Positions 1 through 8,066 of a DNA stretch of 64,000 nucleotides are shown here, one piece after another. Each line of letters starts with the position of its first letter. The stretch's first letter is position 1. The stretch lies in NCBI RefSeq assembly GCF_004340465.1, contig NZ_SLVV01000006.1, positions 372,001 through 436,000 on the forward strand, in the 5' to 3' direction. A program made the position numbers and the translations under genes. The notes under the pieces were generated by a model, which saw nothing but the letters and a program-made list of their open reading frames with translations, was not told the origin of the DNA and ran no database searches. The DNA is from Mesobacillus foraminis (GTDB lineage Bacteria; Bacillota; Bacilli; Bacillales; Cytobacillaceae).

Positions 1-920
1 TCACTGCAGGATGAAATGAGCCCGATGCTGGTTTTTAGACAGGCCAGCACGATAATGATGGCAAGCAGGATAGCTCCAAAAGAACCAAAATAATGCTGGG
101 CAACCGCTGCAAAAATCAGGCCGCCGTTATCAAATGTCCCAACGGCTGAGACGCTTGAAGCCCCCATGTACGTGATTAGACCGTAGATGAGCATCATCAG
201 CCCCATTGCGAAAATGCCCGATTTCCAGGTTGCCTTGGCAATCGCTTTTGTTTCCGTGATGCCTTGCCCCTTAATCGCATGGATGACAACAATCCCGAAT
301 GCGAGGGATGCAAGGGCATCCATGGTGTTATAGCCCTCTTTAAAACCGGTCATAAAGGCCAAAGAGGAATAATCTCCAGATGGTTCACCGAAGCTGCCCA
401 TCGGCTTGACAATGGCAACGATAATTAAGATGAATAAAAACACTAAAAAGGCCGGAGTTAAATATTTGCCAATGTAATCAATGATTTTTGCAGGATTCAG
501 CGAGAAATAATAGACAATCCCAAAAAACAGGAAGCTGAATAATCCTAGCCACAAGCCGGCATGGTCCGGGGAAATGAATGGTTCAAACCCAACCACAAAG
601 GGGACCGTTGCCGTACGCGGAATCGCGAAGAACGGACCAATCGTCAAGTATAAGGCCATGGCGAACGTCACTCCAAACAGAGGGTGGACGCGGCTTGCCA
701 AATCACGGAGGCCATTGCTGCCGGATAGACCGATGGCCAGGATTCCAATAAAAGGAAGTCCGATTGCCGTTACTAAAAATCCTAATAAAGCAGGCCAGAA
801 ATTCGTGCCGGCGAGCTGACCCAGCTGAATAGGGAAAATAAGGTTCCCGGCACCGAAATAGAGCCCGAACAGCATGGTTCCAATCACTGCATACGTTGAA
901 AAAGGTATTTTATTTTGCAT
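1..920 (-). CDS. brnQ: Branched-chain amino acid carrier BrnQ (LIVCS family), partial
   Basis: Reading the minus strand from ATG at 920 gives a hydrophobic protein with the N-terminal pattern MLFGLYFGAGNLIFPIQLG, characteristic of the LIVCS (BrnQ) family of cation-coupled leucine/isoleucine/valine symporters of the inner membrane. The frame stays open to base 1, so about 305 residues are visible and the C-terminal third is outside the window. The start is set by an AAGGAG motif seven bases upstream. The gene diverges from the citrate transporter at 1441. An intrinsic terminator sits about 100 bp upstream of the start on the same strand (see 1014-1067), which points to a regulated leader. The family assignment is firm; substrate preference within branched-chain amino acids is not visible. 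Confidence 0.9.
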   Translation of the reverse strand, partial: MQNKIPFSTYAVIGTMLFGLYFGAGNLIFPIQLGQLAGTNFWPALLGFLVTAIGLPFIGILAIGLSGSNGLRDLASRVHPLFGVTFAMALYLTIGPFFAIPRTATVPFVVGFEPFISPDHAGLWLGLFSFLFFGIVYYFSLNPAKIIDYIGKYLTPAFLVFLFILIIVAIVKPMGSFGEPSGDYSSLAFMTGFKEGYNTMDALASLAFGIVVIHAIKGQGITETKAIAKATWKSGIFAMGLMMLIYGLITYMGASSVSAVGTFDNGGLIFAAVAQHYFGSFGAILLAIIIVLACLKTSIGLISSCS

Positions 921-1013
921 ATCATGCTCCTTCTGAGATGTGAAATTGAGTGCTTAGTTCTGAACAATAAAAATAATCATAACAAGGAATCTGGCGGGGG
1001 ACAATAACTTTTT

Positions 1014-1067
1014 TGTATTAAAAAAAGGAAAATGGGCCCACCGCTCCGTCAATAAAGCTGGGCCCAT
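1014..1067 (-). terminator. Intrinsic terminator in the brnQ leader (candidate attenuator)
   Basis: On the minus strand a perfect 9-bp stem (ATGGGCCCA, 1059-1067, with TGGGCCCAT, 1032-1040) closes an 18-nt loop and is followed by TTTTCC and a run of seven T. No minus-strand gene lies between it and the divergent gene at 1441, so it can only act on a transcript that starts upstream of brnQ. It therefore looks like a leader attenuator. Read-through control is an inference. Confidence 0.75.
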
Positions 1068-1251
1068 GGCCTGCGGATTGAGGCTTGCAATTCTGAGGCA
1101 TTTTAGTTGTATTAACCATAACCAAATAATACGGGGATCGGGGTCCGGCAAGAACAGCCGGTTGCCATGACGGTAACAAGAAGTCCGCCAGGCATGCATA
1201 TAGGATTCCTCCATTTCGAGTGGAGAAGGATGCTCAAAAGAATTCTCCCCG

Positions 1252-1269
1252 TGAACAAAATGAACAAAA
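1252..1269 (+). promoter_or_regulatory. Tandem 9-bp repeat upstream of citM
   Basis: TGAACAAAA occurs twice head to tail, 172 bp before the citM start. The same kind of tandem (TGAACTAAA TGAACAAAA) recurs at 6108-6125, just after the citrate binding-protein gene. The pairing of the repeat with both ends of the citrate locus suggests binding sites for the CitT response regulator, but this is inference. Confidence 0.4.
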
Positions 1270-1440
1270 TTATCAAAAGATTCATAATGAATTATTCATT
1301 CATTTAGTTTTTTAAGCATTAATCAACCATAATATTTAATCTCATTTGAATGTCGCTTATATTTATAACTAATATTTCAAATTGTCTAACTAATCAATTT
1401 GTAGAAATTGTAAGCGTGTTCAACTAAGAGGAGGTTTTTT

Positions 1441-2751
1441 ATGCTAGCATTGTTGGGATATTTAATGGTTGCGGTATTTATGTTTTTGATTATGACGGGC
1501 AGGCTTTCCGCCCTCATTGCGTTAATTGTCGTGCCAGTTGCCTTTGCAGTGATTGGAGGCTTTGGGTCTGAGCTGGGGCCCATGTTAATAGAAGGAATCA
1601 ATCAGTTAGCTCCTACTGGAGTAATGCTGATGTTCGCCATCCTGTATTTTGGAATCATGATCGATGCGGGGTTATTCGATCCAGTGGTTGGAGCCATATT
1701 AAAAGCAGTTAAAGGGGATCCATTAAAAATTGTGGTCGGGACTGCGATCCTTGCCCTGGTGGTTTCTCTTGACGGAGATGGGACAACCACCTATATGATC
1801 ACAATCTCGGCGATGCTTCCGCTGTATCAGCGATTGGGAATGAATCCCTTGATCCTGCCGGCGGTTGCCATCATGGGAGTTGGAGTTACCAACCTGACGC
1901 CATGGGGCGGGCCGACGGCGAGGGCGGTCAGTGCGTTAAGCCTGGACATGTCTGAAGTATTTGTTCCGCTTGTTCCTGTCATGATTGGCGGAGCAGCCTG
2001 GGTCATTTTTGCTGCCTATATGTTTGGAAAGAAAGAGCGAAAGCGGCTGGGGGTTTTGGATATTGCCAAGCTTCCTCAAAAGGACCGCCTTGCTTTTAGA
2101 CAGCAGGCTGCAGCAGTTGAGGTTTCGGAGGAAAAACGTCCGAAGCTCCTGTGGGTGAACTTTACTCTGACCGTTCTGCTCTTGGCGGCATTGATTATGG
2201 GGATTATGCCGCTGCCAGCGTTGTTCATGATTGCATTCGCGATTGCCATCCTGATCAATTACCCGAATCTGGATGATCAAAAGGAACGAATCAAGGAACA
2301 TGCAGGGAATGTGCTTGCCGTTGTTTCTTTAGTGTTCGCGGCCGGTGCTTTTACAGGAATTCTTTCGGGAACCAAAATGGTGGATGCTATGGCCAACTCT
2401 TTGGTAGCCTTGATTCCTGATGCATTGGGGCCATTCCTTCCAATCATCACGGCCATTACAAGTATGCCGTTCACGTTCTTCATGTCAAACGATGCGTATT
2501 ATTTCGGAATGCTGCCGATCATTGCGGAAGCTGCAACGAATTATGGAATCAATCCGGTGGAAATCGCCCGTGCTTCGCTTCTGGGGCAGCCTGTACATTT
2601 GCTTAGCCCGCTGGTTGCATCCACATACCTGCTTGTCGGGATGTCAAAGGTGGATTTCGGGGATTTCCAGAAGTTTACGATCAAATGGACGGTTGGAACG
2701 ACTCTGGCCATGCTGGTTGTAGCTCTGGCCATCGGAGTCATCTCGCTGTAA
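1441..2751 (+). CDS. citM: CitMHS-family citrate:metal symporter
   Basis: A 436-aa polytopic membrane protein with about 12 hydrophobic segments, close in length to Bacillus subtilis CitM and CitH. Family members take up citrate as a complex with a divalent metal ion in symport with protons. Recognisable stretches are MLMFAILYFGIMIDAGLFDP near residue 60 and the SMPFTFFMSNDAYYFGMLP region near residue 340. The ATG at 1441 follows a GAGGAGG ribosome binding site. The neighbouring CitS/CitT-type two-component genes and a TctC-type binding lipoprotein match the citrate uptake locus of B. subtilis and support citrate over other substrates. A strong terminator follows directly. Which metal complex is preferred (Mg or Ca type) cannot be read from the sequence. 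Confidence 0.88.
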   Translation: MLALLGYLMVAVFMFLIMTGRLSALIALIVVPVAFAVIGGFGSELGPMLIEGINQLAPTGVMLMFAILYFGIMIDAGLFDPVVGAILKAVKGDPLKIVVGTAILALVVSLDGDGTTTYMITISAMLPLYQRLGMNPLILPAVAIMGVGVTNLTPWGGPTARAVSALSLDMSEVFVPLVPVMIGGAAWVIFAAYMFGKKERKRLGVLDIAKLPQKDRLAFRQQAAAVEVSEEKRPKLLWVNFTLTVLLLAALIMGIMPLPALFMIAFAIAILINYPNLDDQKERIKEHAGNVLAVVSLVFAAGAFTGILSGTKMVDAMANSLVALIPDALGPFLPIITAITSMPFTFFMSNDAYYFGMLPIIAEAATNYGINPVEIARASLLGQPVHLLSPLVASTYLLVGMSKVDFGDFQKFTIKWTVGTTLAMLVVALAIGVISL

Positions 2752-2788
2752 AAAAAAGAGTTAGAGAAGTTTTTCTCTAACTCTTTTT
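2752..2788 (+). terminator. Intrinsic terminator after citM
   Basis: Starting right after the stop codon, AAAAAGAGTTAGAGAA pairs perfectly with TTCTCTAACTCTTTTT around a four-base loop and ends in a T run. It separates the transporter transcript from the sensor kinase gene. Confidence 0.92.
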
Positions 2789-2846
2789 AAGTGTAATAGA
2801 ATGGTGTAATCTTATCTTAGTATAGAAATTGATAAGGGTTAAAAGG

Positions 2847-4436
2847 ATGCGAAACTTAAAAAGGGTCACCTTACAAACAAAAATTCTCGTGCTCATTTCT
2901 GCCTTGATCCTCCTGATTATTTCACTCTTGGCAGGCATCTTTGCCTATATCCAGGCAGTGGATGCCAGGAATCAAGTGGAACAGCTGGGCTTGCAGGCGG
3001 CAAGGTCAATTTCCCTCATGCCTGAGCTGAGGCAGGCAATCGATGAAAATAATCTGGAGGGCATGTTCAGGCCCATTGCTGAGCAAGTGAAGGATCAGAT
3101 CAGGGCAGGGGATATTCTGATTGAAAACCGGGATGAAATTCTATATTCCCATACTCATCCTGATAAAATAGGGGAAAACAGCCATGACCACAAGGACCAT
3201 GCGCTCATTTTCGGAGGATCGAGCACGTTTGAAACACAGGGCGAAGAGGGACCTGCCATTGTGGCCAAAGTACCCATCACAGCTGATTATGGAACGTACA
3301 GCAAGGTCATTGGAACAGTTTCCGTGGAGTTTTTAGAGAAAGAGATTTATAAAAATATTTTCAATAGAATTCAAAAAATTGTCCTGGTCTCGATGGGTGT
3401 TCTTATCCTGGGTCTCCTGGGGGGAACACTGTTAGCCAGGAGTATTCGAAACGATACCCTGGGACTTGAGCCGCACGAAATTTCCTCCCTGTATCTGGAG
3501 AGAAACGCCATCTTGTCTTCCATAAAAGAAGGGATTATAGCGTTTGATGATCAAGGTATGATCACTCTCATTAATCCATCTGCGAGAATGATGCTGAATG
3601 TCGAGGAAACAGGGAAACAGGTCGATGAGATCCTGCCTCATTCCAACGTGACAGACGTGTTAAAAACGGGAAAAACCAAACACCATCTGGAAGTCTCATT
3701 GAACGGCAAAACGTTTCTCTTTAATGTCATTCCCATTTTTCACCAAGGGAGTGTCAAAGGGGCGGTGTCAAGCTTCCGGGACAAAACCGAATTAAAGATG
3801 CTGATGGATACCATCTCTGAAGTCCGGGAGTATTCGGAAGGCCTTCGGGCACAGACGCATGAGTATTCGAACAAGCTTTATTTATTGTCGGGGCTGATCC
3901 AATTGGAAAAATACCAGGAGGCCTTTCAGTTCATTCAGAAGGAATTCGCCATCCATCAGCACCAGAACAGAATCATCTTTAATCAAATTCATGATGCCAA
4001 TGTCCAGGCGATTCTGTTGGGGAAGCTGGGAAAAGCCTCTGAAAAGAAAATTCAGCTGGATATCGATTCAGAAAGCTATGTTGATCCATTGCCGGCCCAC
4101 ATTGAGGTAACCGATGTGATCACCATCATCGGGAACCTGATTGACAATGCCTTTGAAGCCGTCATGGAGCAAACGGAGAAGAAAGTGACTTTTTCCATCA
4201 TGGGCCTTGGGAGCGACATTATTATCGAAGTAACCGACAGCGGCAAGGGAATTCCGGAAGAACGGATGGAAACCTTATTTACGCTGGGATATTCCTCTAA
4301 AGGGAAAAACAGGGGGTATGGTCTTTTTAATGTGAAATGCATAGTTGAATCGCTGGGAGGAACCATTGAAGTCAGCAACGATCAACATGGGGGAGCGATA
4401 TTCACCGTTTATCTGCCTAAAAGCGCATTGGAATAA
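2847..4436 (+). CDS. citS: Sensor histidine kinase, CitA/DcuS (CitS/DctS) family
   Basis: A 529-aa membrane sensor kinase. Order of parts: transmembrane helix near residues 13-35, an extracytoplasmic PAS-like sensing domain, a second transmembrane helix near 175-195, a cytoplasmic PAS domain near 215-310, then the transmitter. The H box QTHEYSNKL places the phosphorylated histidine at His338; NLIDNAFEAV, DSGKGIPEE and GYGLFNVK are the N, G1 and G2 boxes of the ATP-binding domain. This transmitter type is typical of di- and tricarboxylate sensors. I chose ATG at 2847 because AAGGG lies eight bases upstream; the earlier in-frame TTG at 2829 has no ribosome binding site. The response regulator gene follows after 18 bp, so the two are co-transcribed. 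Citrate as ligand is inferred from context. Confidence 0.88.
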   Translation: MRNLKRVTLQTKILVLISALILLIISLLAGIFAYIQAVDARNQVEQLGLQAARSISLMPELRQAIDENNLEGMFRPIAEQVKDQIRAGDILIENRDEILYSHTHPDKIGENSHDHKDHALIFGGSSTFETQGEEGPAIVAKVPITADYGTYSKVIGTVSVEFLEKEIYKNIFNRIQKIVLVSMGVLILGLLGGTLLARSIRNDTLGLEPHEISSLYLERNAILSSIKEGIIAFDDQGMITLINPSARMMLNVEETGKQVDEILPHSNVTDVLKTGKTKHHLEVSLNGKTFLFNVIPIFHQGSVKGAVSSFRDKTELKMLMDTISEVREYSEGLRAQTHEYSNKLYLLSGLIQLEKYQEAFQFIQKEFAIHQHQNRIIFNQIHDANVQAILLGKLGKASEKKIQLDIDSESYVDPLPAHIEVTDVITIIGNLIDNAFEAVMEQTEKKVTFSIMGLGSDIIIEVTDSGKGIPEERMETLFTLGYSSKGKNRGYGLFNVKCIVESLGGTIEVSNDQHGGAIFTVYLPKSALE

Positions 4437-4454
4437 CGTAAGGAGCGAAACAAA

Positions 4455-5132
4455 ATGATTAAGGTTGTTATTGCAGAGGATGATTTTCGGATTGCCCAGG
4501 TTCAGGAGCAATTTTTACAGAAGGTGTCCGGAGTAAAGCTTGCCGGAAAGGCGCTGAATGCGAAGGAGACAATGATGCTGCTGGATCAGCATGAGGTCGA
4601 CTTGCTGCTGCTGGACATTTATATGCCGGATGAGCTTGGAATTCACCTTTTGCCAAAAATCAAAGAAAAGCATCCTCAAGTGGATGTCATCATGGTGAGT
4701 GCCGCTGCGGAAAAAGAAATGCTCGAGGCGGCAATCCGGCATTCGGTGTTCAATTATCTGCTGAAACCAGTGACGATGGAAAAATTTGTTGCAACGATTG
4801 AAGATTATAAAAAGAAGAAAAAATTGCTCAGCAGCATAGATGAGGTTAATCAGGATGTCATCGATCAATATTTTGGAACGGCCAGCAACAATGCAAGCCT
4901 AAAAGATCTTCCAACCGGTGTGGACCGGCTGACGCTCCAAAAGGTAACCGAGATCATGAAGGAGCTGGAAGGCGGGATCTCCATCGAGGAAATGGGGGAG
5001 AGAATGGGCGCTTCACGGACAACGGCCAGAAGGTATCTTGAGTATCTGGTGTCAACGAATTTCTGCATGGCCAGGCATGATTACGGCATAATCGGCCGAC
5101 CTGAACGGAAATATTACCTGGTAAAGAACTGA
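4455..5132 (+). CDS. citT: Response regulator, CitB/DctR (CitT) family
   Basis: A 225-aa two-domain regulator. Residues 1-120 form a receiver domain with acidic residues Asp9-Asp10, the phosphoacceptor Asp54 in LLLLDIYMP, and a Lys in LLKPVT. Residues about 150-220 contain a helix-turn-helix (EEMGERMGASRTTARRYLEY), typical of the DcuR/CitT group. It should be phosphorylated by the kinase encoded 18 bp upstream and activate the citrate transporter gene at 1441. A possible binding site is the tandem TGAACAAAA repeat at 1252-1269. The TctC-type gene follows 9 bp after the stop, so kinase, regulator and binding protein form an operon. Confidence 0.88.
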   Translation: MIKVVIAEDDFRIAQVQEQFLQKVSGVKLAGKALNAKETMMLLDQHEVDLLLLDIYMPDELGIHLLPKIKEKHPQVDVIMVSAAAEKEMLEAAIRHSVFNYLLKPVTMEKFVATIEDYKKKKKLLSSIDEVNQDVIDQYFGTASNNASLKDLPTGVDRLTLQKVTEIMKELEGGISIEEMGERMGASRTTARRYLEYLVSTNFCMARHDYGIIGRPERKYYLVKN

Positions 5133-5141
5133 AGGGCCGGC

Positions 5142-6110
5142 ATGAAACGGAAACTTTTGTTTTTATTATTTCTAATGATATCTGTTTTCATGGGCTGCTC
5201 GGTGAAAGAGAAACCTAACGTGGCGAGCGAAGATGTACAGATTGTGGCTCCCAGCCCGGCTGGAGGAGGCTGGGACCGGACGGCTAGAGCAATAAAGGAT
5301 ATCCTGACAAGCCAAGAGCTGGTAAATGGAAATATCTCTATTGTAAATAAAATCGGAGCAGGCGGAGAGCTTGGCTGGAAGTCGATCAATCAGGAGAGAG
5401 AAGGCCAGGTATTGGCGGTCAATTCAAGCCTGCTGATCACGAATCAATTATTAGGCCGCAGCCAGTTGACGGTTAAGGATTTTACGCCGCTTGCCACCTT
5501 GGCGACAGAATGGGAGGTTGTCCTGGTTTCGAAGGACTCGGACATCAGCAGTGCGAGGGCACTGATGGATCACCTTAGAGAAGCACCCCATAATTACAGG
5601 TTTGGGGTGTCTCCAAGATTGGGGAATGACGATCAGCTTTCATTTGTCCTGGCGGGCAGGCAGGCCGGCATAGAGGCTGAACAGCTAGACTATTATGTGT
5701 ATGAAGACAGTGACCAGGTTGTTGAGGCTTTGTTAAGCCATCAAGTTGACGTCGCTGCCATGTCTTTGTCAGAAGCCAAAAAATATTACGATTCAAAACA
5801 AGTCAGACTGCTCGTCGTCTCATCCCATCAGCGGGTAAGTGAAATTCCGGAGGTGCCGACGTGGAAAGAGGAAGGGATCGACCTGGTCTTTCAGCACTGG
5901 CGAGGGGTCATGGGACCGGCAGGCATGACGGAGGAAGAAATCCAGTTTTGGGATGAGACGTTTGCACAGATGGTGAGCACAAAAGAGTGGAAGCAGACAC
6001 TAAAAAAATATATGTGGAAGGATTTTTATAAAAACAGCAAGGAAACCAAGAAATATCTTGAAGAACAAAGCAAGATGTATGAAGAACTTTTAGGTGCAAG
6101 CGGACAATGA
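5142..6110 (+). CDS. TctC/Bug-family tricarboxylate-binding lipoprotein
   Basis: A 322-aa protein with a lipoprotein signal peptide ending in VFMGC (Cys19 would be lipidated). The rest follows the tripartite tricarboxylate transporter binding-protein fold (TctC/Bug), with the conserved start of the mature domain VAPSPAGGGWDRTARAI and the later GVMGPAGMTEEEIQFW. No TctA or TctB membrane subunits are encoded nearby, so it may act as a sensor accessory for the CitS kinase instead of feeding a transporter. Bacillus subtilis keeps the related yflP gene beside its citST and citM genes, which supports this setting. It starts 9 bp after the response regulator gene, with a weak GGGCCGG ribosome binding site. 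Confidence 0.85.
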   Translation: MKRKLLFLLFLMISVFMGCSVKEKPNVASEDVQIVAPSPAGGGWDRTARAIKDILTSQELVNGNISIVNKIGAGGELGWKSINQEREGQVLAVNSSLLITNQLLGRSQLTVKDFTPLATLATEWEVVLVSKDSDISSARALMDHLREAPHNYRFGVSPRLGNDDQLSFVLAGRQAGIEAEQLDYYVYEDSDQVVEALLSHQVDVAAMSLSEAKKYYDSKQVRLLVVSSHQRVSEIPEVPTWKEEGIDLVFQHWRGVMGPAGMTEEEIQFWDETFAQMVSTKEWKQTLKKYMWKDFYKNSKETKKYLEEQSKMYEELLGASGQ

Positions 6111-6125
6111 ACTAAATGAACAAAA
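6108..6125 (+). promoter_or_regulatory. Second tandem 9-bp repeat, overlapping the stop codon
   Basis: TGAACTAAA followed by TGAACAAAA; the first three bases are the stop codon of the TctC-type gene. It matches the tandem at 1252-1269 in 17 of 18 positions and lies 143 bp before the next gene at 6268. Possible response-regulator site. Confidence 0.35.
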
Positions 6126-6267
6126 GTGTTTTAATGAATAAAAAAGAACTATTTGCTGTAATCTTTACGCCTATTACCCAGCGATTTAAGATAAAGGCAA
6201 TATAGAGGCGGAATGAGATTTAGACTGTTACGACAAGGCTATTAATTCTTAATTGGGGGAAGAAAAA

Positions 6268-6426
6268 ATGTGGGTTATTACTGTTTTTGCAGACCAAAAT
6301 GTTACCATGTATGAATTTGAAACTGAGAGTGAGGCCAGAGAGTGCATTCGGGCCATGAAGGGACGCAAGATTCTCTCCCACGTTGTCTACTATAATGATA
6401 AGATCCTTGAAGGTGCTGTATCATAG
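6268..6426 (+). CDS. Small conserved-looking protein, 52 aa
   Basis: The frame begins MWVITVFADQNVTMYEF, ends at TAG 6426 and has a GGGGGA ribosome binding site nine bases before ATG. The composition is that of a soluble folded protein: an N-terminal beta strand, an acidic helix (ESEARECIRAMKG) and a final strand. I have a general memory of similar short proteins in Bacillus genomes but cannot name the family. It sits alone between the citrate locus and the AbrB-family membrane protein gene and is followed by a long stem-loop (6440-6517). Confidence 0.7.
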   Translation: MWVITVFADQNVTMYEFETESEARECIRAMKGRKILSHVVYYNDKILEGAVS

Positions 6427-6439
6427 AATGTTAGAATAG

Positions 6440-6520
6440 GAGGCTGGCTTAGACAAGGCAACCTCTTTGTGATCGTCCAGATGATCATGGAGGGAATGGG
6501 CCAGCTGAGCCAGCCTCTTT
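6440..6520 (+). terminator. Long stem-loop after the 52-aa gene (terminator-like)
   Basis: GAGGCTGGCTTAG (6440-6452) can pair with CTGAGCCAGCCTC (6505-6517) in a 13-bp stem with one G-U pair, enclosing about 50 nt that can fold further; CTTTATT follows. The loop is much longer than in ordinary terminators and the T run is short, so it may be a structured RNA element or a terminator. Confidence 0.5.
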
Positions 6521-6579
6521 ATTGATGAGGTCAGAGAAGGGAAGGGAAGGGGGACTCTGCCACGGCGATTGCAAAATTA

Positions 6580-7683
6580 ATGCCAAAGAAAAAACAATTA
6601 CAGCTGCAATTCATTGAAACAATCGGAGCCGGACTGGCCGGGGGACTGATTTTTACACTACTTCACTGGCCGTTAGTGTGGATGCTGGGACCTTTAAGCG
6701 CTGTTCTAATCTGGAAGCTGGCTTCAAGACGAACTCTTTTTTGGCCGGTCAGCTTCCGTAACGGCGGACAGGTGTTATTAGGGTACAGCATGGGCCTGTC
6801 GTTCACAAGTGAAAGCGCCAGGCAGATTGCCAGACAGCTGCCTTCAATGGCAATCATCACGATTCTGATGGTTGCGTGCGGACTGGGAGTTGCTCTCCTG
6901 GCGGCAAGATGGACGGGCATATCAATCCAGAGTGCCGTGATGGGAACCACGCCGGGCGGGTTGTCGCAAATGGTGGTGTTAAGCGAAGAGATCAAGGGAG
7001 CAGAACCTACGATTGTTACCTTCATGCAGACCATCAGGATGCTGACCGTTATTTTTATTGTGCCGGCTTTATCTTTTCATGCGTTAAGCGGGGAGGATGT
7101 GAAGAATGTTTCTGCGTTCGAGCAGGGAGCCGGCCCGGAGCCCGGAAATATCCTTTTCTATCTGTTTGTCATTGGGGCTGTTCTTCTGGCAACGAGGCTG
7201 GCGGTCCGATTTAACTGTCCTACACCCTATATTATTGGCCCGCTTATGACATCCGCGATTTTCACCCTAAGCGGAATGCCAGCCCCGCAGCTTCCACCTT
7301 TGCTGACCATCATTGCTCAGCTGTGCCTGGGAGTTTATCTGGGGATGGGGATAAAAGTCAACCTGCTGGGGAACTGGCGTCGTCTCCTGCCTATTTCTCT
7401 CATATCAGGATTATTAATCGTGGGATGTGCATTGGCCTTGGCCTATGCATTGCAGCGTATCTATCCGATTTCCATGGCGACCGCATTTTTATGCATTGCG
7501 CCTGGAGGACTTCCAGAAATGGGGGTGACGGCTCATACCGTCCATGCAGATGTTTCAATGGTGGCAGCCTATCAATTGTTTCGGGTATTCTTCATATTGT
7601 TTATTATTCCTATTTTCTTGCGATGGATTTTTGGGAAGAACAAAGAAATGAGCGGTGAGGTTAGGTCAGTAACAAAATCATGA
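6580..7683 (+). CDS. AbrB-family membrane protein (PF05145 type)
   Basis: A 367-aa integral membrane protein of the family named AbrB after E. coli AbrB, often mislabelled as transcriptional regulator or ammonia monooxygenase. It is not related to the Bacillus DNA-binding protein AbrB. The internal duplication typical of the family is visible: ITTTPGGLSQM-like TTPGGLSQM near residue 126 and CIAPGGLPEMG near residue 307 occupy matching places in the two halves, each with four to five membrane helices. Function in the family is unknown. The ATG at 6580 has only a distant GGAAGGGGG motif upstream, so the start is uncertain. A terminator follows at 7693. Confidence 0.75.
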   Translation: MPKKKQLQLQFIETIGAGLAGGLIFTLLHWPLVWMLGPLSAVLIWKLASRRTLFWPVSFRNGGQVLLGYSMGLSFTSESARQIARQLPSMAIITILMVACGLGVALLAARWTGISIQSAVMGTTPGGLSQMVVLSEEIKGAEPTIVTFMQTIRMLTVIFIVPALSFHALSGEDVKNVSAFEQGAGPEPGNILFYLFVIGAVLLATRLAVRFNCPTPYIIGPLMTSAIFTLSGMPAPQLPPLLTIIAQLCLGVYLGMGIKVNLLGNWRRLLPISLISGLLIVGCALALAYALQRIYPISMATAFLCIAPGGLPEMGVTAHTVHADVSMVAAYQLFRVFFILFIIPIFLRWIFGKNKEMSGEVRSVTKS

Positions 7684-7692
7684 ATAAATACT

Positions 7693-7733
7693 AAAAGGCA
7701 GGCTCTTTTATAGAGGCCTGCCTTCTTGTTTTT
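7693..7733 (+). terminator. Intrinsic terminator after the AbrB-family gene
   Basis: GGCAGGCTC pairs with GAGGCCTGCC (one bulged G) around a seven-base loop, followed by TTCTTGTTTTT. Confidence 0.8.
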
Positions 7734-7811
7734 AGGGATAGAGGCGGGTTAGCGGGCGCTAGCTTTTGTCTAATAATGTGCTAACAGAACGTCGGTACCT
7801 GTGTTTGCTGG

Positions 7812-8066
7812 CTATTCTCTCTCCAATGTGTTAACGACTTCTTCCAGTGCTTCATATTCATCCTCGCCGGAAACCTCGAGTGTGATGGTTGCCTGTTTGG
7901 GGATGGCCAGTGATAAAACGCCTAGAACAGATTTCACATTCACTTTCCGGCCGTTATGGGTGAGGAAAATATCTGCATTAAATTTTGAAGCTGTCTGAAC
8001 CAGCTGATTTACCGGCTTTGCATATAATCCCGCTTTTCGATTGATCCTTATTGTTCGTTCAATCAT
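7812..8066 (-). CDS. HPr-like protein with Tyr15 in place of the active-site His
   Basis: An 84-aa protein colinear with HPr and Crh. The HPr signature T-G-I-H-A-R-P is here KAGLYAKP, so residue 15, the PEP-dependent phosphorylation site, is tyrosine. Ser46, the HPr kinase site, is kept in NVKSVLGVLSL at exactly position 46. This is the Crh pattern (B. subtilis Crh has Gln15), which suggests a regulatory partner of CcpA and not a phosphotransfer protein. I start at ATG 8066: AAGGAGG lies six bases upstream and this start puts Tyr and Ser at the canonical numbers; a longer frame to 8105 lacks both. It is monocistronic. The function as a Crh-like co-regulator is inference. Confidence 0.85.
   Translation of the reverse strand: MIERTIRINRKAGLYAKPVNQLVQTASKFNADIFLTHNGRKVNVKSVLGVLSLAIPKQATITLEVSGEDEYEALEEVVNTLERE

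Larger units (their letters stand above)
921..1440. other. Divergent intergenic region brnQ / citM with leader ORFs
   Basis: This 520-bp stretch holds the brnQ leader (minus) and the citM promoter side (plus). On the minus strand GGAGG (1208-1212) precedes two overlapping start codons: ATG at 1199 opens a frame to 954 that crosses the terminator and has a run rich in Ile and Leu codons just before it; ATG at 1195 opens a 27-codon frame (1112-1195) that stops about 45 nt before the terminator. Either could be a leader peptide; neither has a recognisable product. A tandem 9-bp repeat lies at 1252-1269 and AT-rich DNA follows up to the citM ribosome binding site. Confidence 0.5.

Noticed and set aside
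954-1214. 86-codon minus-strand frame with a ribosome binding site
   Set aside because: It runs through the brnQ leader terminator and ends without any recognisable domain; treated only as a possible leader ORF.
6580-7683. Reading the AbrB-family protein as a transition-state regulator relevant to the peptide cluster
   Set aside because: It is a polytopic membrane protein unrelated to the DNA-binding AbrB of Bacillus.
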